A model generated the notes under the pieces. The model saw only the letters and a program-made list of their open reading frames with translations, made no database searches and was not told the origin of the DNA. Below are positions 27,258 through 36,141 of a stretch of 64,000 nt of DNA, piece after piece (position 1 is the stretch's first letter; the number at the start of each line of letters is the position of its first letter). Source of the DNA: Bacillus australimaris (GTDB taxonomy: Bacteria > Bacillota > Bacilli > Bacillales > Bacillaceae); the NCBI RefSeq assembly GCF_001307105.1, contig NZ_LGYN01000001.1:1-64000 (forward strand), written 5' to 3'. Both the position numbers and the translations under genes were made by a program.

Positions 27258-28757
27258 TTAGACCGATCGATACGGTTCTAGCCCGGCATGGATGTCTCTT
27301 GTTTGTGTATAAATCCGTTGATACAAAGGAAATAGATCGGCGTATACATTTGCATGCTGCTGCTTTGGCTCATAAATGGCTGTTTGATGGATCAATAGAT
27401 CTGCACATGCATCAAGTGATGGATACCATCCGCAGCCAACCGCAGCCAGCATGGCTGCACCTAAAGCAGGTCCTTGTTCATTGTCTAGCTGGATGACTTC
27501 AGCCTGAAAAATGTCTGCTTGCATTTGAAGCCATGTTCTACTTCTCGCACCACCGCCAATGGACACAATAGAATTTATGTTTTTTCCTGCTTGCCGGAAC
27601 AATGCGATGGACTCATTTAACGAGAAGGTGATACCTTCTAGCACAGCCCTGACGACATGTGCTCTTTCATGCCGGCTGTCTAACCCAATGAAGCTGCCGC
27701 GAATGCTCGAATCCGCATGAGGTGTTCTTTCTCCGACTAAATAGGGGGTAAAGAGCAACCCTTTTGCTCCTGGCGTGATATTAGCTGCACCCTCTAACAG
27801 CGATTGGAACGATTCCTCTGGAGCGAGTAAGCCTTTTATCCAATTAAGGCTATATCCTGCTGAAAGGGTGACGCCCATTGTGTAAAAAGCATCTTTTTTT
27901 GCATGATGAAACAAATGTAAATTCCCTTGAAGCTCTCTTTCATGATCCTCTTCGTAGGAAAGAATCACCCCAGACGTGCCAATGCTGCATAACGTGCGAT
28001 CAGAGGATACGATGCCAGCACCAATGGCTCCGCAAGCATTGTCTGCCCCGCCAGCAAAAACCTTCGCACCTTCCTTGATCCCTACTTCACGTGCAATTTG
28101 CGGCAAAAGTGGACCAACCTCCGCCTCTGATGTGACAAGCGGCGGGCATATATGACGAGGTATATCAAATGCCTGACAAATCTCTTCACTCCACTCACTG
28201 TCTCCAATATTGAACATCAATGTACCGGCCGCATCAGAATAATCACAATGGAGAGCACCGGTTAAACGAAATCTAACATAATCTTTTGGAAGTAAAAACA
28301 TGTCGATTTGCTGATCAATATGTGGTTCATGTTCCTTTATCCATAATAGTTTTGGCAGTGTGAATCCTTCTAACGCCCGATTTTTTGTGATCTTTTGCAG
28401 CCTGTCTCCAAGCCTTTTTGTGATATGTGTACATTGTGCTGTCGTTCGTGTATCATTCCATAAAATCGCAGGGCGGAGCACTTGGCGGGATTCATTTAAC
28501 AGAACTAGACCATGCATCTGTCCAGAAAAGCTGATGCCTTCTACTTCCCTTGAATGATCAGGCAGCTTTTCCATCAGTTCTTTCATCGCAGCGATTGTCT
28601 GCTTGACCCAATCCTCAGGCTGCTGCTCACAATATCCTGGCTCTTCTTGAATGAGGCGGTAAGGCTTTGAGGCTTCAGAGCACACCTTTCCGTTCTCATC
28701 TACTAATATCACTTTGACCCCGCTCGTTCCAAGATCGATTCCCATCACATACTTCAT
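27258..28757 (-). CDS. xylB: Xylulokinase
   Basis: The 499-residue FGGY-family sugar kinase phosphorylates D-xylulose. Visible motifs are the N-terminal ATP loop GIDLGTSGVKVILVDENG, the substrate region GQMHGLVLL...RPAILWNDTRT, and the C-terminal GGGARSRTWLQMQADIF. It follows xylA after 35 bp in the same direction, with a ribosome site (AAGGAG) before ATG, so the two form the xylAB operon under XylR. Confidence 0.96.
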   Translation of the reverse strand: MKYVMGIDLGTSGVKVILVDENGKVCSEASKPYRLIQEEPGYCEQQPEDWVKQTIAAMKELMEKLPDHSREVEGISFSGQMHGLVLLNESRQVLRPAILWNDTRTTAQCTHITKRLGDRLQKITKNRALEGFTLPKLLWIKEHEPHIDQQIDMFLLPKDYVRFRLTGALHCDYSDAAGTLMFNIGDSEWSEEICQAFDIPRHICPPLVTSEAEVGPLLPQIAREVGIKEGAKVFAGGADNACGAIGAGIVSSDRTLCSIGTSGVILSYEEDHERELQGNLHLFHHAKKDAFYTMGVTLSAGYSLNWIKGLLAPEESFQSLLEGAANITPGAKGLLFTPYLVGERTPHADSSIRGSFIGLDSRHERAHVVRAVLEGITFSLNESIALFRQAGKNINSIVSIGGGARSRTWLQMQADIFQAEVIQLDNEQGPALGAAMLAAVGCGWYPSLDACADLLIHQTAIYEPKQQHANVYADLFPLYQRIYTQTRDIHAGLEPYRSV

Positions 28758-28792
28758 GTTTTCACTCCTTTAAAACAGGCCCGCCCCTTCAA

Positions 28793-30130
28793 TTAATCTT
28801 CTAACAAGTATTGATTTAACCGGGCTTTCAGCTGTTCTTCTCTTCCTGATTCATTTCTGATCAAAGGATGTTTCAGCGCATATTCTTCTAGCGTATGAAA
28901 GTTTGCCTTCCCTTCTGAAATGTCACGTCCAATTCCTTCAGAAAAGCTGCGGTACCGGTGTTTGATAACATCTTCAAACACACGATCTTCTATGAGTCTA
29001 TGAGCTACCCTCAGTCCTTTTGCAAATGCATCCATCCCTGCAATATGCGCATATAAAATATCTTCAAGTTCAAAAGAAGCTCTTCTCACTTTTGCATCAA
29101 AATTGAGACCGCCAGACCCCAGCCCGCCATTTTGCAGAATTTCATACATAGCAAGGGTTGTGGCATATAAATCGGTTGGAAATTCGTCTGTGTCCCATCC
29201 GAGAAGTGAATTTCCTTGGTTTGCATCAACAGAACCGAGCAGTCCATGAATTCTGGCGACACGTAATTCATGCTCAAACGTATGACCAGCCAGCGTCGCA
29301 TGATTGGCCTCAATATTCAATTTAAAATGAGTATCTAATCCGTATTGTTTTAAAAAGGCGATGGACGTCGCTGCATCAGTGTCATATTGATGAGTCGTTG
29401 GCTCCTTTGGTTTTGGCTCAATTAGAAACTGGCCAGTGTACCCAATTTCTTTTGCATAATCAACAGCCATATGAAAGAAGGCCGCCATGTGATCAAGCTC
29501 TCTTTTCATATCTGTATTCAGCAGCGTATCGTACCCTTCTCGTCCTCCCCAGAAGACGTAATTTTCTGCGCCGAGTTCTTTAGCCGTTTCGATGCCTTTT
29601 TTAACCTGTGCGGCCGCATAAGCAAAGACATCTGCATGACAAGATGTTGCAGCGCCATGTACAAATCTAGGGTGCTTGAACATATTGGCAGTGTTCCACA
29701 GCAGTTTCACCCCACTATGCTTCATGTACTCTTTCATTCTATCTAAAATGATGTCTAATTGTTGATTGGTCTCTTGAAGCGTATCTCCCTCTGGTGCAAT
29801 ATCACGGTCATGGAAGGAAAAATACGGAACATCCAATAGATCAAAAAGCTGAAAAGCCACTTCTAATCTAGCTTTCGCTAAATCCATTCCGCTATAGGAG
29901 TCCCAGGCTCTCTCTATTGTGCCCGTTCCAAACATGTCTGTTCCATCAGCAGTCAATGTATGCCAATACGCGACTGAAAACCGCAGATGGTCCTTCATTG
30001 TTTTTCCGCCAATCACTTCGCTAGGATTATAGTATTGAAAAGCGAGTGGGTTTTTTGATTGTTTTCCTTCATATTGAATTTTACCGATTCCTTCTAAGCT
30101 GTTTAACGTTTTGATATTTGATTTACCCAT
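28793..30130 (-). CDS. xylA: Xylose isomerase
   Basis: The 445-residue TIM-barrel enzyme converts D-xylose to D-xylulose. Catalytic and metal-ligand motifs: [13 protein letters not shown] (His), [14 protein letters not shown] (Glu), [14 protein letters not shown] (Glu/His), [10 protein letters not shown] (Asp) and GWDTDEFP. Length and the N-terminal extension match the class II enzymes of Bacillus. CAGGAGGAATG lies before the ATG. It is first gene of xylAB, divergent from xylR across a 211-bp region holding the operator. Confidence 0.97.
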   Translation of the reverse strand: MGKSNIKTLNSLEGIGKIQYEGKQSKNPLAFQYYNPSEVIGGKTMKDHLRFSVAYWHTLTADGTDMFGTGTIERAWDSYSGMDLAKARLEVAFQLFDLLDVPYFSFHDRDIAPEGDTLQETNQQLDIILDRMKEYMKHSGVKLLWNTANMFKHPRFVHGAATSCHADVFAYAAAQVKKGIETAKELGAENYVFWGGREGYDTLLNTDMKRELDHMAAFFHMAVDYAKEIGYTGQFLIEPKPKEPTTHQYDTDAATSIAFLKQYGLDTHFKLNIEANHATLAGHTFEHELRVARIHGLLGSVDANQGNSLLGWDTDEFPTDLYATTLAMYEILQNGGLGSGGLNFDAKVRRASFELEDILYAHIAGMDAFAKGLRVAHRLIEDRVFEDVIKHRYRSFSEGIGRDISEGKANFHTLEEYALKHPLIRNESGREEQLKARLNQYLLED

Positions 30131-30152
30131 CCTTCATTCCTCCTGAGTACGC

Positions 30153-30177
30153 TTTGTAAGTTCATTCAACAAACTAA
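30153..30177 (-). promoter_or_regulatory. XylR operator-like site upstream of xylA
   Basis: On the minus strand the left arm TTAGTTTGTT is a perfect half of the Bacillus xyl operator; the right arm (GAACTTACAAA) is degenerate. Overall about 20 of 25 consensus positions match. It lies 23 bp before the xylA start. Confidence 0.6.
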
Positions 30178-30243
30178 TGGTCAATCTATGATCAAATCAC
30201 TTCGAATTTTCCATATTTTTTAGTTTTTTAGAAATATTTTCGT

Positions 30244-30249
30244 TATAAT
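30244..30249 (+). promoter_or_regulatory. Probable -10 element of xylR promoter
   Basis: TATAAT lies 93 bp before the xylR start; the -35 region is poor (TAGTTT at 17 bp). The remaining xylA-xylR interval holds AT-rich sequence only. Confidence 0.45.
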
Positions 30250-30341
30250 AAAGTTAAAATCATCCTTCTTCCTAAATAACACGCGAAGAAAAGCAGCATT
30301 TCTCAACTTAATCTAAAGATGAAACAAATGGAGTGGATAAC

Positions 30342-31502
30342 GTGGATATCGCTGATCAAAACTTTGTAAAAAAGATCAATCAAAAACTATTATTAAAAGA
30401 AATTCTCCAGCATGCACCAATTTCGAGAGCAAAATTATCTGAACGTACTGGATTAAATAAATCGACTGTTTCTTCTCAAGTAAGTACATTAATGAAAGAG
30501 CATCTCGTCTACGAAATCGGTCAAGGTGAGTCTAGTGGCGGAAGAAGACCGGTTTTACTGATGTTTAATAAACGGGCTGGCTGCTCCATCGGGATTGATG
30601 TCGGCGTTGATTATGTCAACGGTATATTAACAGACCTTGAAGGTTCTATTCTTTACGAAGAGCAGATCAAGCTCCCATCCAGCTCTCCTGATGTGACCAC
30701 ACGCATATTAATTGAATTAATACAGCAGCTGATCGCACAAATGCCCTCTTCCCCCTACGGGCTCATTGGCATTGGCCTCTGCATACATGGATTAGTGGAT
30801 GCAGATGAACAAATCGTGTTTACACCTCATTCTAAATGGAAAAATGTTGATCTAAAAAAGGCGCTCAAAGACACATTTCAAGTACCCATATTCATTGAAA
30901 ATGAAGCAAATGCGGGTGCATATGGTGAGAAAATTTTTGGTGCCGCTAAACACTATGACCATTTGATCTATGCAAGCATCGGCACCGGGATAGGGATTGG
31001 AATCATTATTAACCACCATTTATATAGAGGTGCATATGGTTTTTCTGGTGAAATGGGACATATGACCATCGACTATAATGGACCAACATGCAGCTGCGGA
31101 AACCGCGGATGCTGGGAGTTGTATGCATCTGAGAAAGCCTTGTTTCAGTCTCTTCAAACAGATGATCAGCATATTTCGCATCAAGATGTGGAACAGCTGG
31201 CAAATGTAAATGATATGAAAACACTAAATGCTTTGCGCAACTTTGGTTTTTACCTTGGCGTTGGTCTCACGAACGTCATGCATACCTTTAACCCGCAAGC
31301 CATTATTTTAAGAAACAAAGTGATTGAATCACATGAGGCTGTGCTACATGTGATTGGGGAGGAGTTATCCTCGAGAATGGATACTCAGTTCAGCTCACGT
31401 GTAGAACTGCTCCCTTCGTCATTAGGACACAACGCACCAGTATTGGGGATGACATCTCTTGTCATAGAAGCTTTCCTGCAAGATACCACCCTCACTACAT
31501 AA
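30342..31502 (+). CDS. xylR: Xylose-responsive repressor, ROK family
   Basis: The 386-residue repressor has an N-terminal winged HTH (ISRAKLSERTGLNKSTVSSQVSTLM, about residues 29-53) and a ROK sugar-kinase-like domain with IGIDVGVDYVNGILTD, the zinc-binding CSCGNRGCWE, and GEMGHMTIDYNGP. Xylose binding releases it from xylO. I start at the second GTG (MDIADQNF), which has GGAG 8 bases upstream and corresponds to the usual XylR start; a GTG three codons earlier would overlap the ribosome site. It controls xylAB (divergent) and xynPB, whose operators are listed separately. Confidence 0.95.
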   Translation: MDIADQNFVKKINQKLLLKEILQHAPISRAKLSERTGLNKSTVSSQVSTLMKEHLVYEIGQGESSGGRRPVLLMFNKRAGCSIGIDVGVDYVNGILTDLEGSILYEEQIKLPSSSPDVTTRILIELIQQLIAQMPSSPYGLIGIGLCIHGLVDADEQIVFTPHSKWKNVDLKKALKDTFQVPIFIENEANAGAYGEKIFGAAKHYDHLIYASIGTGIGIGIIINHHLYRGAYGFSGEMGHMTIDYNGPTCSCGNRGCWELYASEKALFQSLQTDDQHISHQDVEQLANVNDMKTLNALRNFGFYLGVGLTNVMHTFNPQAIILRNKVIESHEAVLHVIGEELSSRMDTQFSSRVELLPSSLGHNAPVLGMTSLVIEAFLQDTTLTT

Positions 31503-31516
31503 CCTATCCATTGTTC

Positions 31517-31549
31517 AAAAAAGACAGCTCTTCGCGTGTTGTCTTTTTT
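31517..31549. terminator. Bidirectional terminator between xylR and xynB
   Basis: AAAAAAGACAGC and GTTGTCTTTTTT pair over 12 bp (one G-T) around a 9-base loop, with T-runs both ways; the xynB stop abuts it. Confidence 0.85.
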
Positions 31550-33156
31550 TATTTATCTGTTTCCTCATAGCGAAAATAGTTGAAATCAGCAGGAAGACGC
31601 TCGCCGCTTGTATCTTGGCACTGCATGCCGACAAATGCCCCTGTAAAAAATCCCCCTCCTCGAATGAAATCATCGGATAAATGGCTTGATTCAAGCGACA
31701 CATCAATTTCCTTCCACTCTTTTTGATCAAAAGAATAAGAATAGGTATATGTCTCTTTCTGGACGGTCACCTTTAAATAGACATACGTGACCTCTTCTGG
31801 AATGACGATTTTATGTGTCAATGGCTGAGAAAAGGCAAGGTTTTGACAGACAGATAGTTCAAGAATGCGGCCAAGTTTCTCATCATATGTCACCTGAAGT
31901 GCAGTCCAATTTTCCGTATTATAATAATTCACAAGACCAGCGGCTTGCTGAAAGTTTTCTGGGAAGAACGAAACAGCTGTCTCTGCTTCAAAATAAAAAC
32001 TTTGCCAGCGCCTTGCAACAAAGGCTTGCGTAAACTTAGACGTTAAGGATTCGTGACCGTATAACCTTAAATGCTGAGGTTTCTCCGTTAACGAACCAAT
32101 CTGATCGGTAAACGGAATTCTTAACGTTTGGAAATGTCGATTCAGCGTTGTTTCTTGAAACTCATCGACTGTATGATAGGTTGGTGCAAAAACCTTTTCG
32201 TCGATCTCTGGCGCTTCAACCTCAAGCGTTCCCTCTTTTCCGCCTACAACATATGGCCAGCCATCCTTCCATTCGAGCTTTTGAATTGCAGTTTCTCTTC
32301 CTAAAGGACACCAGCCCCTTTGTTGAAATACCGATTCCTTGCTTGATTGAATCGGTCGGCCAGTAAGATGAGCGAGATACCATTCATTTGTATGCGTTTG
32401 AACGATTGAAGCATGCCCGCATTTTTGAAGCGGATGTTCAGGCACGTGAAAGGCACTTAAAATTGGGTTATCAGGATGAACCTCATAAGGCCCTTCAATA
32501 TGCGAGGACCGGGCGATCGTTGCCGCATGCTCATACCGGGTACCCCCTTCTGCCGTTAATAAATAGTAGTAGTCACCGATGTGATACAGATGCGGCGCTT
32601 CTGTCAGTTTAATCGGTGTACCTTTAAAAATGACCTTCCGCTGGCCGATGAGCTTCTTTTCAGCCACACTATATTCCTGCAAAGCAATACCTGCAAAGGA
32701 ATGATGCTTTTCCCTATGATCCCACAGCATATTTAAGACGTATTTCTTCCCGCTTTGATCATGGAATAAGGATGGATCAAAACCAGAGCTGTTGAGCCAA
32801 ACTGGCTCACTCCAATCACCGTCCACCTCGCTTGCCGTGACCAAATAATTATGACCGTCTTTAAATGGCCCATCCACAACTTTGATATCGGAATAAATCA
32901 GCCAAAACTGCCCATCTGCATAGCTTAAGCACGGAGCCCATACTCCGCCAGAATCAGGATTTCCCTTCATATCCAGCTGCGACGTTTTTTGCAAAGGCCG
33001 CGCAGCAAGCCGCCAATGGACGAGATCCTTTGAATGATAAATTTGAACCCCTGGAAACCATTCAAATGTAGAGACCGCCATGTAGTAATCTTCTCCCACA
33101 CGACAAATACTTGGGTCAGGGTTAAACCCCTTGAGCACTGGATTCGTAATCTTCAT
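31549..33156 (-). CDS. xynB: Intracellular beta-xylosidase, GH43
   Basis: The 535-residue enzyme frees xylose from imported xylo-oligosaccharides. The GH43 five-bladed propeller starts with [17 protein letters not shown], where Asp14 is the catalytic base. [19 protein letters not shown] carries the pKa-modulating Asp, and [17 protein letters not shown] the acid Glu. A beta-sandwich domain covers about residues 320-535. There is no signal peptide, consistent with action after uptake by XynP. Ribosome site GAGGAGG lies before the ATG. It is downstream of xynP in the same operon (24-bp gap). Confidence 0.96.
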   Translation of the reverse strand: MKITNPVLKGFNPDPSICRVGEDYYMAVSTFEWFPGVQIYHSKDLVHWRLAARPLQKTSQLDMKGNPDSGGVWAPCLSYADGQFWLIYSDIKVVDGPFKDGHNYLVTASEVDGDWSEPVWLNSSGFDPSLFHDQSGKKYVLNMLWDHREKHHSFAGIALQEYSVAEKKLIGQRKVIFKGTPIKLTEAPHLYHIGDYYYLLTAEGGTRYEHAATIARSSHIEGPYEVHPDNPILSAFHVPEHPLQKCGHASIVQTHTNEWYLAHLTGRPIQSSKESVFQQRGWCPLGRETAIQKLEWKDGWPYVVGGKEGTLEVEAPEIDEKVFAPTYHTVDEFQETTLNRHFQTLRIPFTDQIGSLTEKPQHLRLYGHESLTSKFTQAFVARRWQSFYFEAETAVSFFPENFQQAAGLVNYYNTENWTALQVTYDEKLGRILELSVCQNLAFSQPLTHKIVIPEEVTYVYLKVTVQKETYTYSYSFDQKEWKEIDVSLESSHLSDDFIRGGGFFTGAFVGMQCQDTSGERLPADFNYFRYEETDK

Positions 33157-33180
33157 TGAACTTCCTCCTCTTTCAGTGAC

Positions 33181-34572
33181 CTACATTTTAAAATCGTCCA
33201 TATGATCGACATACACCTTGTCTCTATTCTCAAGCTCCCTGACGACTTTTTTGTGTTTTTCTTCATCTAAGTTATAAAAATTAATATCAATCATCGCTAA
33301 AATCAGTAAGCATACAGGAATGACCGTTGTCGTGATTAAAATGCCTAGTAAGGCTTCTGGTGTTTGCATTTGGTTCGCGACATAGCCAAATCGATCAAGT
33401 ACAAGCCCTGGCACAATCCCGCCTAATGCCATCCCGAATTTAAAGAAAAATCCAATGACGGCATAGATGAGTCCGCCCATCCTTTTCCCTGTTTTATATT
33501 CGCCATATTCAACGGTTTCAGGAATGAGCGCCCACATGTAAGCACCGGCTGTAATACTTCCTGCAGCTGCAACAAGCCTGGAAACAAGAATTAAAGTGAT
33601 TTGACTCGGCGGTATTACAATTAAAGCAAGAAGACCTACGATATTCAGCAATAATGAATAATTCAAAAGCTTTTTCTTTCCTAACAGCTTGTGCAGTTTT
33701 GGAATAAACGGCAGCACCATTAAAGCTGGCAGACTGCCAATGAGTCCGTACCATTTCACTAAATCCTCTCTGCCAAGGTTATATGTCACATAATAGATTC
33801 CAACAGAGTTGCTGATTGAGTTCACGCCAAAAATAATAATAAAGAAAATACTTAATACAACAAGCGGGCGATTCACACGTAACTGAACAAAGATATCACT
33901 GAACTTAATTTTTTCCTCGGGCTTTTGAAGCGTGACACGTTCATTTGTGCTCTTAAAACAGAAAATAAGTAATGCACCGCCAAGAATGCCGAGAAAACCC
34001 ATCGTCATCTGCCAGCCGAGTGCTGTATTTCCTGTTGTATCACTCAAAAAAGTCGCAAGAAAAGGAACAAAAAAAGCAACAACCAAACCACCTAGATTGG
34101 CAAAAAGCATACGAACAGACGTAATACTGACGACCTCTTGGTTATTTCTCGTCATTGCGGATGTTAAAGCGCCATAAGGGACATTGATGAATGTGTATGT
34201 AAGCGATAAACCAACATACGTGATGTAGGCATAAACGAGTTTACCCATTTCAGAAAAATCAGGCGTGGTAAAGCAAAGGATGGCAAGTACAACAAAAGGA
34301 AATGCACCGAATAACAAGTAAGGTCTAAACCTGCCAAAACGGCTGTTCGTTCGATCTACCATTGCACCAATAAACGGATCTGCAAGCGCATCAATGGCAC
34401 GAACAACTAAAAACATCGTCCCTGCTGCTGCCGCTGACAAACCATACACATCTGTATAAAAAAATAATAGATACGTAGAGACAGTTGCATAAATTAAATT
34501 ACATGCGAAATCTCCTGAAGCATATCCGACTTTTTCAGACATACGAATCTTCTTTAAATTCTCACTAACCAT
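33181..34572 (-). CDS. xynP: Xyloside:cation symporter (GPH family)
   Basis: The 463-residue protein has 12 predicted membrane helices and GPH-family signatures (GYASGDFACNLIYATVSTYLLFFYTDVYG near the N-terminus; DALADPFIGAMVDRTNSRFGRFRPYLLFGA, the conserved cytoplasmic loop). It imports beta-xylosides with Na+ or H+. It is first gene of the xynPB operon, with a XylR operator straight after the promoter and a cre-like site in its 235-base leader. The ribosome site is AAGGGAGAAAG. Confidence 0.95.
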   Translation of the reverse strand: MVSENLKKIRMSEKVGYASGDFACNLIYATVSTYLLFFYTDVYGLSAAAAGTMFLVVRAIDALADPFIGAMVDRTNSRFGRFRPYLLFGAFPFVVLAILCFTTPDFSEMGKLVYAYITYVGLSLTYTFINVPYGALTSAMTRNNQEVVSITSVRMLFANLGGLVVAFFVPFLATFLSDTTGNTALGWQMTMGFLGILGGALLIFCFKSTNERVTLQKPEEKIKFSDIFVQLRVNRPLVVLSIFFIIIFGVNSISNSVGIYYVTYNLGREDLVKWYGLIGSLPALMVLPFIPKLHKLLGKKKLLNYSLLLNIVGLLALIVIPPSQITLILVSRLVAAAGSITAGAYMWALIPETVEYGEYKTGKRMGGLIYAVIGFFFKFGMALGGIVPGLVLDRFGYVANQMQTPEALLGILITTTVIPVCLLILAMIDINFYNLDEEKHKKVVRELENRDKVYVDHMDDFKM

Positions 34573-34647
34573 GAGCTTTCTCCCTTCTACTCTTAACCTC
34601 TTTTAATAAACAGATGATGGAGGGCAGCGGCAGTCAATGCGAAGAAT

Positions 34648-34661
34648 ATAAAGCGCTTTCA
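34648..34661 (-). promoter_or_regulatory. cre-like site in xynP leader
   Basis: On the minus strand TGAAAGCGCTTTAT matches cre except for its last two bases and has the symmetric AAAGCGCTTT core. It lies about 150 bases after the predicted start of transcription, where CcpA would act as a roadblock. Confidence 0.55.
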
Positions 34662-34772
34662 ATTTGTTGTAAAAATGAAGCTGAATATTTCATCCTTTCA
34701 GCTTAGCCCACTAGCGTAGCAAATCATTTGAATGATGGAATCATCCCCTTTAATGGTCGGCATATGATGTGA

Positions 34773-34813
34773 AACTCATCTTAGTTTATCGACTAAACAA
34801 ACTAAGATGAGTT
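34773..34813 (-). promoter_or_regulatory. xynP XylR operator inside a 41-bp palindrome
   Basis: The 25-bp core 34781-34805 reads TTAGTTTGTTT..(AGT)..CGATAAACTAA on the minus strand, matching the Bacillus xyl operator at about 23 of 25 positions. The symmetry extends 8 bp further each way (AACTCATC / GATGAGTT). It begins a few bases after the predicted transcription start. Confidence 0.85.
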
Positions 34814-34814
34814 C

Positions 34815-34843
34815 ATTTTATAAAATCTGATCTGACTTTTCAA
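34815..34843 (-). promoter_or_regulatory. xynPB promoter
   Basis: On the minus strand TTGAAA (34838-34843) and TAAAAT (34815-34820) are 17 bp apart. The XylR operator follows immediately. Confidence 0.7.
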
Positions 34844-34896
34844 TATCTTTTGAAAAAATAATCCAAATAATCGATATCTTGTCATTTTTCTTCTAA

Positions 34897-34911
34897 AATG
34901 ATGTGAAAATC
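34897..34911 (+). promoter_or_regulatory. Weak CodY-box candidate upstream of the BsrF-like RNA
   Basis: The 15-mer at this place matches AATTTTCWGAAAATT at 11 positions and is centred about 63 bp before the predicted RNA start. Four mismatches make it tentative; BsrF of B. subtilis is known to be activated by CodY. Confidence 0.3.
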
Positions 34912-34931
34912 TGAAGGAATTCATTTAATGG

Positions 34932-34960
34932 TTGCAATTCAGCTCATCCCATGCTATATT
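34932..34960 (+). promoter_or_regulatory. Promoter of the BsrF-like RNA
   Basis: TTGCAA (34932-34937) and TATATT (34955-34960) are 17 bp apart. The whole spacer and start site sit in a perfect 14-bp inverted repeat (34935-34948 with 34969-34982). Confidence 0.6.
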
Positions 34961-34966
34961 AATCAA

Positions 34967-35085
34967 GCGATGAGCTGAATTGTGTAAGTCGGGTAACATG
35001 TCTCTTTGAGACACACACGAATGTGGCGTGTGGTTATTCCGCCTCAATACGCAAAAGACATCTTCTGATGAAGATGTCTTTTTTC
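34967..35085 (+). ncRNA. bsrF: Small regulatory RNA, probable BsrF
   Basis: A promoter-like sequence, a compact structured stretch and a strong terminator delimit an RNA of about 118 bases. Internal hairpins include TGTCTC-TTT-GAGACA and CACACG/CGTGTG, and the 3' end is an intrinsic terminator. No open frame fits. In B. subtilis the 115-base BsrF (SR2) RNA lies directly next to csaA in this orientation and is activated by CodY; size and position agree. Identification rests on that synteny and architecture, since I could not compare sequences. Its target is not known. Confidence 0.65.
35053..35084. terminator. Terminator of the BsrF-like RNA and of csaA
   Basis: AAAAGACATCTTC and GAAGATGTCTTTT form a perfect 13-bp stem with a TGAT loop and a 6-T run on the plus strand; csaA ends just beyond it from the other side. 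Confidence 0.9.
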
Positions 35086-35418
35086 TTATCCTATTTTTGT
35101 CCCATTTTCAACCGGCTCATCTGTAGCTAGTAAAACCACGTCTTCTTTTGACGGCATGCCCCCTAAGACAAGCACTTCTGATTTGAACCCTGCAATTCTT
35201 CTTGGCGGAAAATTAACAACTGCTACAATTTGTTTCCCAATAAGATTCTCAGCCGTATAACGTTTTGTCAGCTGAGCACTAGATTGCTTTAGACCAATCT
35301 CTTCACCAAAATCAATCTTCAGTTTCAAAGCAGGCACTCTTGCCTCTGCAAAAAATGCTGCTTCTTTGATCGTCCCAACGCGAATATCTAACGCCAAAAA
35401 CTGTTCAACATCTGCCAT
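35086..35418 (-). CDS. csaA: CsaA, chaperone-like tRNA-binding-domain protein
   Basis: The 110-residue protein is a single EMAP-II/tRNA-binding OB-fold domain (FLALDIRVGTIKEAAFFAEARVPALKLKIDFGEEIGLKQSSAQLT..., ending VVNFPPRRIAGFKSEVLVLGG). CsaA forms dimers in the cytosol and has been linked to protein export and preprotein binding. GAGGAGAG precedes the ATG. It is monocistronic, sharing a terminator with the opposing sRNA. Confidence 0.95.
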   Translation of the reverse strand: MADVEQFLALDIRVGTIKEAAFFAEARVPALKLKIDFGEEIGLKQSSAQLTKRYTAENLIGKQIVAVVNFPPRRIAGFKSEVLVLGGMPSKEDVVLLATDEPVENGTKIG

Positions 35419-35661
35419 ATGACTCTCTCCTCTTCATTAAGGTAAGTTCATCTACTAAGGTAATCTATTGATTTCTTCATTGTAGCACATTCATTTCGTC
35501 AAAAAGGTGATGCAAAAAGCCTATTCATCGCAAAAACCATTCTTTAGTTTACATAATGATTTTATCGTGATGTATTAAATGTTTGCATCCTGAAAATGAA
35601 TTCAGTAAAATGGCAAATAATCCTACTGCTTCCTCCCGAATATATTGGGGAGGGTTAACAC

Positions 35662-36141
35662 TTGTTTACATTATCAGATATGTGGACGTTTTGCTGGTCG
35701 TTTTTCGTCATTCTTCCTATCGTTGCCATTTTGCATCAGCTTGGCCATATTTTGGTCGCGTGGATGTTTGGGGCAAAGGTTTCTTTTGCTCTTGGCAGAG
35801 GCAAAAAAGTATTGAAAATAGGCGTTGTTGAAATTAGACGAATCTATTTTTTAGATGCATTTTGCCACTATGAAGAAATGAGGAAAAATAACCGGTTGTC
35901 GCACATTCTTGTCTATCTAGGCGGTTCATTATGCAACCTGCTCAGTGTTCTCATACTGAATACAATGATCGCCAATAATATCCTGCCAGAACATCAATTT
36001 TTCTATCAATTTGCTTACTTTTCAATCTACTATGTATTTTTTGCACTGCTGCCCGTTCAGTATGCAGATCATCATCCGAGTGACGGGCAAGCGATTGTGA
36101 ACATCATTCGGCACGGTGAACCGTGTGACATCATTGACTAA
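35662..36141 (+). CDS. M50-like membrane protein with altered metal-binding motif
   Basis: The 159-residue protein has three or four membrane segments. The first carries HQLGH (about residues 25-29, ILHQLGHILVAWMFGAKVSFALGRGKK) in the layout of the S2P/M50 HExxH site. A late YADHHPSDGQAI resembles the second metal-ligand segment (N/S-P-x-DG) of that family. The usual Glu is Gln here, so proteolysis is doubtful. The start is TTG with GGGGAGGG 8 bases upstream. It overlaps the convergent yndJ-like gene by 11 bp at the 3' end. The exact family is not recognised; the M50 link is inference. Confidence 0.72.
   Translation: MFTLSDMWTFCWSFFVILPIVAILHQLGHILVAWMFGAKVSFALGRGKKVLKIGVVEIRRIYFLDAFCHYEEMRKNNRLSHILVYLGGSLCNLLSVLILNTMIANNILPEHQFFYQFAYFSIYYVFFALLPVQYADHHPSDGQAIVNIIRHGEPCDIID

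Noticed and set aside
34773..34813. 41-bp palindrome as an intrinsic terminator of the sRNA region or xynP
   Set aside because: No T-run on either side, and the core matches the XylR operator directly after a promoter.
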